A stretch of DNA of 64,000 nt from Methanobrevibacter ruminantium M1 (GTDB taxonomy: Archaea > Methanobacteriota > Methanobacteria > Methanobacteriales > Methanobacteriaceae), in the NCBI RefSeq assembly GCF_000024185.1, contig NC_013790.1, positions 2,803,613-2,867,612 on the forward strand, given 5' to 3'. This document shows positions 60,447 to 64,000 of the stretch, one piece after another. The notes under the pieces are model-generated. The model saw only the letters and a list, made by a program, of their open reading frames with translations, was not told the DNA's origin and did no database searches. Position 1 is the stretch's first letter. Each line of letters begins with the position of its first letter. The position numbers and the translations under genes are program-made.

Positions 60447-61310
60447 ATGACAGATAATTCATCAAACATGGGAAGCAATTCAGATAAAAAGGAGTTTGAT
60501 TCAGATAGAAAAGAGTTTAATTCTGATAAAGAGTTTAATTCTAAAAAGGAGTTTGATTCTAAAAAAGAATTTAATTCTAAAAAGGAGTTTGATTCTAAGA
60601 AAAAAGACTTTAATTCTAAAAAATTCAATTCCAATTATAAATCCAATAGAAGCAGAAATAACATAAACACAATCCAAGATTTAAAAAATTCTATCGAACT
60701 TAAGGAAAATAAGATTAATGACTTAAAAGAGCTTTTAGAAATCAAGGATGAAGAGAAGCAAGAAGTAGAATATGAGCTTTCCCTAAAGGACCAGGAATTG
60801 AATGACCTGCAAAGCAAGTTAGACATTTTAACAGTGGAAAATGAGGAATTGACCATAGAGTTAAATGAAAAGGAAAGCAAAATAAGCAAATTAAACAATG
60901 CTCTTGTAAAATGCAAATACGAAAAGGACAAAGTGGACTTGGTTTTAAAGAATGAAGTTAACATTGAAAAATCAAGGCTTAAGGAAATGGATAATCTAAA
61001 CAATACAATCAAGGAAAAAATAGCAATTATCCATGATAAGCAAGAGCAAATCAATTATCTAAGAACTCTCATTGATGACTATAAAGACCAAACCAAAAAC
61101 AATACAGACAATCTTGACTTGCAGCTTAAAAAGATTACAAAAACATATGAAGGACTGCTCAATCAAAAGGATTCAATTATAGAAAAGCAGGAACAAAATA
61201 TAAATGAATTGATTGAATCTCAAAAGCAAATAGCTAAAGACAATAAAGCAACTATTACACGTCTTGAATTGGAAATTGGTAAATATAGGGAAGAGTTGAA
61301 GAAAAGTTAA
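60447..61310 (+). CDS. Coiled-coil protein with N-terminal charged hexapeptide repeats
   Basis: This is a 287-residue protein. Residues about 10-55 are hexapeptide repeats of the kind FDSKKE/FNSKKE, encoded by 18-bp DNA repeats that alternate GATTCTAAA and AATTCTAAA. From about residue 70 to the end it is a nearly unbroken coiled coil (IELKENKINDLKELLEIKDE and similar). There is no signal peptide or membrane helix. The start follows GAGGGG and lies 10 bp after the acetyltransferase stop, so the two are coupled. Function unknown; the repeat tract looks disordered and may vary in length between strains. Confidence 0.65.
   Translation: MTDNSSNMGSNSDKKEFDSDRKEFNSDKEFNSKKEFDSKKEFNSKKEFDSKKKDFNSKKFNSNYKSNRSRNNINTIQDLKNSIELKENKINDLKELLEIKDEEKQEVEYELSLKDQELNDLQSKLDILTVENEELTIELNEKESKISKLNNALVKCKYEKDKVDLVLKNEVNIEKSRLKEMDNLNNTIKEKIAIIHDKQEQINYLRTLIDDYKDQTKNNTDNLDLQLKKITKTYEGLLNQKDSIIEKQEQNINELIESQKQIAKDNKATITRLELEIGKYREELKKS
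60487..60630 (+). repeat. 18-bp coding repeats in the coiled-coil gene
   Basis: Units of the form TTTGATTCTAAAAAAGAA or TTTAATTCTAAAAAGGAG repeat in frame and encode the FDSKKE/FNSKKE tract. Identical neighbouring units indicate slippage or recombination. Confidence 0.8.
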
Positions 61311-61435
61311 CTCTTAAAAAAAAAATTAAAATAAGATAAAAAAAGAAAAAAACTCATAAAATAAAAAAAGATTAAAAATCTCAATAATAAGATAAAAAAA
61401 GATTAAAGTCTATAATAAAAATAGTAAAAGGAAGG

Positions 61436-62230
61436 CTAATAATAGCCCTCATCATAATTTAAATCTAAATCATCTGGATTTGAAATAGTTCTACCACATT
61501 CGGCACATTTATACGAGTTTCCAGATTCATAAACAGCTTCACTACCGCAGAACGGACATGTTTCAGCTCCATCATCCGAGGAACCGCTTGTTGTAAATGG
61601 AGACTTGTATGAACTGGAACCTGAACTAGAGCTAGAACTAGAACTGGAACTACTTGTTTTTTCGTTTTTCTTTTTCTCCAAGTCTTTAAAATGCTCATTC
61701 ACATAATAGTTCAGCATATCATACTCAGCGCCTCTTATCAGATGATTACGATTCTTATCGGATTTTTTAAAGATATCACTCATCTTTGAACTTGAAATAT
61801 TAGAATATTCTATCTCAAGCTCTTCCAAGCATAATGCCCCATCATCATCTAAATCCAAACTTGAATAATTATGATAAGCGGTTTTATTTTCGCTATAAGG
61901 TTCCATATCAAATCCAAGTGCTTGAGCAGCTAAGGACAAAATGAATAAAACTATAAAAACAGCACAGCAAGCAAAAATGATCTTTTTAAAATTGCTCATA
62001 TTTCTAAAATTATCAATTCCTCCGGTGGAATCTGAACTGGAACCACCAGAATTAGCGCTATGGTCATAATAGGCGCTAGCAGAGCCAGCACTCTTGCCTG
62101 TTGTAGAACCATACTCTCTTGATTTGCCATCAAGATTATATGGGTCCTTTATATCTAATTTAGCACCGCAACTATGACAAAACTTTGCTTCAGACTTATT
62201 TTCACTCCCACATTTTGAACATTTAACCAT
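61436..62230 (-). CDS. Zinc-ribbon, single-TM, EF-hand protein (copy 2)
   Basis: This is a 264-residue protein. Residues 1-25 are a zinc ribbon (KCSKCGSENKSEAKFCHSCG). A Gly/Ser-rich linker leads to one membrane helix (IIFACCAVFIVLFILSLAAQ). Next is a calcium-binding EF-hand loop LDLDDDGALCLEELE and a second, poorer one SDKNRNHLIRGAEYD. A serine run and a C-terminal zinc ribbon (CPFCGSEAVYESG, then CAECGR) follow. It is a paralogue of the gene just upstream. The ribosome binding site GGGGGTG overlaps the last codons of that gene, so the pair is translationally coupled. Which side of the membrane the EF-hands face is unclear; function unknown. Confidence 0.7.
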   Translation of the reverse strand: MVKCSKCGSENKSEAKFCHSCGAKLDIKDPYNLDGKSREYGSTTGKSAGSASAYYDHSANSGGSSSDSTGGIDNFRNMSNFKKIIFACCAVFIVLFILSLAAQALGFDMEPYSENKTAYHNYSSLDLDDDGALCLEELEIEYSNISSSKMSDIFKKSDKNRNHLIRGAEYDMLNYYVNEHFKDLEKKKNEKTSSSSSSSSSSSGSSSYKSPFTTSGSSDDGAETCPFCGSEAVYESGNSYKCAECGRTISNPDDLDLNYDEGYY

Positions 62231-63457
62231 TTATACACCCCCTAGATTAATCTGGACTATAGGAGCCAAGAGATCCATATAACCTTCCTGATAGTTTAAT
62301 TCCAAGTCATCAGGATTATGAATAATGCTACCACAGTCTGCACACTTATAATAGCTTCCAGACTCATAAATAGCCTCGCTTCCACAGTATGGACAGGTTA
62401 ATACATAACCGTCACTGGAAGAGTCATAATCGCTAGAGCTGCTAGATGAGCTGGATGAGCTAGATGAGCTTGAACTGGAATACTTATGGGAATTTGATGA
62501 AGAAGAACTACTTGATGATGAGGAATAAGGTTTCACATCACTATAAAAGTCATCAAATTCATGGCCTATAAGATAACCATTGTTGTTCTTATCAGCTTCA
62601 TTGAAATATGAACTAATGCTTGAATCAGACATTCCAGGGTTTAACTGACTAGCCTCTGAAAGTGACAATCTTCCATCCCCATCAATGTCCAATTGGTAAA
62701 ATTCGTCATCATAAGTTGCTGAAAAGTTTTCAGGAAAAGCATTCAATAAAATTGCAAATATTATAAAAAGAACTAAAAGAATAACAGGAACATAGCAACA
62801 GCATATTTTCTTTAATCCAGGCCCTTCATTTCCTGTATTGGCAGTGGTAGAAGAGATTGTTGAATTAGATTGATTTTTGGTAGAGGCTGTTGAATTAGAT
62901 TGATTAGCAGAAGAAGCCGTAGAACCCTGATTATTGGAACTGGAATTAGAGTTAGAACTAGAATTAGAGTTAGAACTAGAATTAGAGTTAGAACTAGAAT
63001 TAGAGTTAGAACTAGAACTATAGTTAGAACTGGAATTAGAGTTAGAACTAGAATTAGAGTTAGAACTAGAACTAGATTTATCATTAGAACTAGGATCAAA
63101 AGCAAAAGAATCAGCTACACCATTGGCTCCAGCACCAAAAGGACCATTCATAACAGAACCAGGCTTATCATTAGCACCAGCACCAAAAGGACCATTCATA
63201 ACAGAACCAGGCTTATCATTAGCACCAGCACCAAAAGGACCGTTCATTCCAGTGGGATTATAAGAACTAGAACTGCCAGAAGAAGAATTAGAGCTTAAGC
63301 TAGCTCCACACTTATGACAGAATTTTGCTTCCTTCACATTGGATTCGCCACATTTAGGACAAATATTTTCATTTGTTCCAAAATCCTTTGAGCCGCAATT
63401 ATGACAAAATTTAGCATTATCTGGATTTTCTGAACCACATTTACTACATTTTTTCAT
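62231..63457 (-). CDS. Zinc-ribbon, single-TM, EF-hand protein with repeat linker (copy 1)
   Basis: This is a 408-residue protein. It has two N-terminal zinc ribbons (KCSKCGSENPDNAKFCHNCG and CPKCGESNVKEAKFCHKCG), then a 16-residue repeat GPFGAGANDKPGSVMN (about 2.5 units) and a long Ser/Asn tract. One membrane helix follows (ICCCYVPVILLVLFIIFAIL). An EF-hand pair comes next, LDIDGDGRLSLSEA with all ligand positions and ADKNNNGYLIGHEFDD, also good. A serine run, a C-terminal zinc ribbon and a short tail absent from its paralogue end the protein. GGGGGTGA lies three bases before the ATG. A calcium-responsive membrane protein is a reasonable guess; no family is recognised. Confidence 0.7.
   Translation of the reverse strand: MKKCSKCGSENPDNAKFCHNCGSKDFGTNENICPKCGESNVKEAKFCHKCGASLSSNSSSGSSSSYNPTGMNGPFGAGANDKPGSVMNGPFGAGANDKPGSVMNGPFGAGANGVADSFAFDPSSNDKSSSSSNSNSSSNSNSSSNYSSSSNSNSSSNSNSSSNSNSSSNSNSSSNNQGSTASSANQSNSTASTKNQSNSTISSTTANTGNEGPGLKKICCCYVPVILLVLFIIFAILLNAFPENFSATYDDEFYQLDIDGDGRLSLSEASQLNPGMSDSSISSYFNEADKNNNGYLIGHEFDDFYSDVKPYSSSSSSSSSSNSHKYSSSSSSSSSSSSSSSSDYDSSSDGYVLTCPYCGSEAIYESGSYYKCADCGSIIHNPDDLELNYQEGYMDLLAPIVQINLGGV
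62940..63075 (-). repeat. Ser/Asn coding microsatellite
   Basis: Repeats of GAACTAGAATTAGAGTTA (18 bp, plus strand) encode the SNSSSN tract. Most units are identical, so length variation by slippage is likely; the codon period keeps the frame. Confidence 0.85.
63141..63250 (-). repeat. 48-bp coding repeats
   Basis: GGACCATTCATAACAGAACC begins units at 63141 and 63189, and a partial one begins GGACCGTTCATTCC at 63237. They encode GPFGAGANDKPGSVMN and change the linker by 16 residues per unit. Confidence 0.88.
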
Positions 63458-63575
63458 GATTCACCCCCTAAATAAAAAGAACTATAATAAAATAAAAAAA
63501 TATATAAAAGACAATTAATTATAAAATATAAAAAAAATTAAAAGTACATTAATTATAATTTAATAATAAGAATAA

Positions 63576-63956
63576 TTAAATGTCTATTGTTATTACAACC
63601 TCATCTCCATCTTTAAAATTATATTTATCCCTCAATTTATCCTTTGAAATAAATTCCAAATAGTTTTCATCATGAGTGGTCTTGTCTGGAAATACAATTG
63701 CTCCAACAATATTCTCATTCAAATAAGCTCTGATGTGTTTGACTCCGCCAAATCCTTGATCTGGCTTTATAACATTTGTGCAACTGTTTTTCATAAGTCT
63801 GATGTCTTCGAGCTTATTCTCTTCTACAATAAGGTTTAAAGTACCTGGAAAAGGTGTAAAACCGCATTTTTCATTGAATTGACTTTTGTAGAAATCCTGA
63901 CCTAGAAAGTAAGCTGCTTTTCCTAAACCTGTTGTAACAATTCCTGTAATTTCCAT
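63576..63956 (-). CDS. ribK: CTP-dependent riboflavin kinase (archaeal RibK, DUF120)
   Basis: RibK makes FMN from riboflavin using CTP rather than ATP and is the archaeal replacement of the bacterial RibF kinase. The 126-residue protein matches the compact family: EITGIVTTGLGKAAYFLGQ at the N-terminus, FTPFPGTLNLIV in the first half, and the C-terminal part with VGAIVFPDKTTHDENYLEF, then FKDGDEVVITI. The frame opens at 63965; the ATG at 63956 has GATGAT four bases upstream. FMN is needed for the OYE-family and iron-sulfur flavoproteins encoded in this window, although the gene stands alone. Confidence 0.9.
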   Translation of the reverse strand: MEITGIVTTGLGKAAYFLGQDFYKSQFNEKCGFTPFPGTLNLIVEENKLEDIRLMKNSCTNVIKPDQGFGGVKHIRAYLNENIVGAIVFPDKTTHDENYLEFISKDKLRDKYNFKDGDEVVITIDI

Positions 63957-64000
63957 TTTAATCATCTAAATTGTAATCATAATTATTCTAAACTATAAGT

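Noticed and set aside
62900-63298. Plus-strand frame of 132 codons rich in Arg-Thr-Arg-Ile
   Set aside because: Antisense of the Ser/Asn microsatellite and 48-bp repeats; low complexity and no start signal.
1-64000. tRNA or rRNA genes
   Set aside because: I looked for T-arm (GGTTCRAATCC-like) sequences and for long GC-rich blocks; none was found apart from the islet at 53.97 kb, which has no cloverleaf that I can draw.

Overview
The window looks like a piece of an AT-rich methanogen chromosome from the Methanobacteriaceae, most likely Methanobrevibacter or a close relative. The evidence is a coenzyme F420-dependent methylene-H4MPT dehydrogenase (Mtd), a cofactor F430 synthesis enzyme (CfbB), an archaeal CTP-dependent riboflavin kinase, TrpB2 behind TGTACA-type boxes, giant adhesin-like surface proteins with beta-helix and DUF11 repeats, and ribosome binding sites of the form GTGAT placed 3-4 nt before ATG. 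The genus is an inference; no rRNA or tRNA gene is visible. Intergenic DNA is extremely AT-rich and full of short tandem repeats.

Layout. 1-5.3 kb: iron-sulfur flavoprotein, polysaccharide flippase, ModE-like regulator, a small 2[4Fe-4S] ferredoxin with no normal start codon, and hisB. 5.6-13 kb (mostly minus strand): AAA-type ATPase, zinc-ribbon protein, a 34-bp palindromic repeat array, mtd, a YczE-like membrane protein, a TIGR04076 protein (plus strand), and a MurG-like glycosyltransferase with a Wzy-like polymerase. 13.4-30.4 kb: one uninterrupted 5,651-codon adhesin-like gene that is really two complete adhesins fused head to tail, with an internal membrane anchor and an internal signal peptide. 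30.4-35.5 kb: repeat-rich DNA with an IS1182-like element and an AbrB/coiled-coil gene. 35.5-38.7 kb: cfbB, a structured small-transcript candidate, and a DNA-repair-type radical SAM protein. 38.8-40 kb: an Rpn-type nuclease gene with an internal start, plus a separate short gene that duplicates only its C-terminal part. 40-47 kb: LeuA-family synthase, DUF63 protein, PHP protein, DUF1786 protein and trpB2. 48-49.6 kb: a ParA ATPase followed by a protein that has the ParB N-terminal motif but no ParB domain. 50-54 kb: sugar isomerase/epimerase, HAD phosphatase, OYE-family oxidoreductase, orphan AbrB. 54.2-58.1 kb: a 5'-damaged beta-helix/C39 peptidase gene coupled to two TPR genes. 58.3-64 kb: gatA, a hexapeptide acetyltransferase coupled to a coiled-coil gene, two coupled zinc-ribbon/TM/EF-hand genes, and ribK.

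How the parts relate. Housekeeping genes (Mtd, CfbB, HisB, LeuA-type, TrpB2, GatA, RibK) are scattered as single genes, several ending in copies of the same terminator cassette. Cell-surface functions are over-represented: flippase, glycosyltransferase, polymerase, the double adhesin and the C39 protein. Small regulatory or defence-like modules (Rpn pair, AbrB genes, structured small transcript, IS) sit between them.

Many predicted reading frames begin a few codons upstream of the true start. I corrected starts where a GTGAT or GGAGG site fits a downstream ATG. The strongest leads are the double adhesin that may behave as a signal-peptidase-cleaved polyprotein, the structured transcript at 37.3 kb with a possible 33-residue hydrophobic peptide, the Rpn nuclease with its stand-alone C-terminal paralogue, and the ParA partner carrying a ParB-like activating motif.
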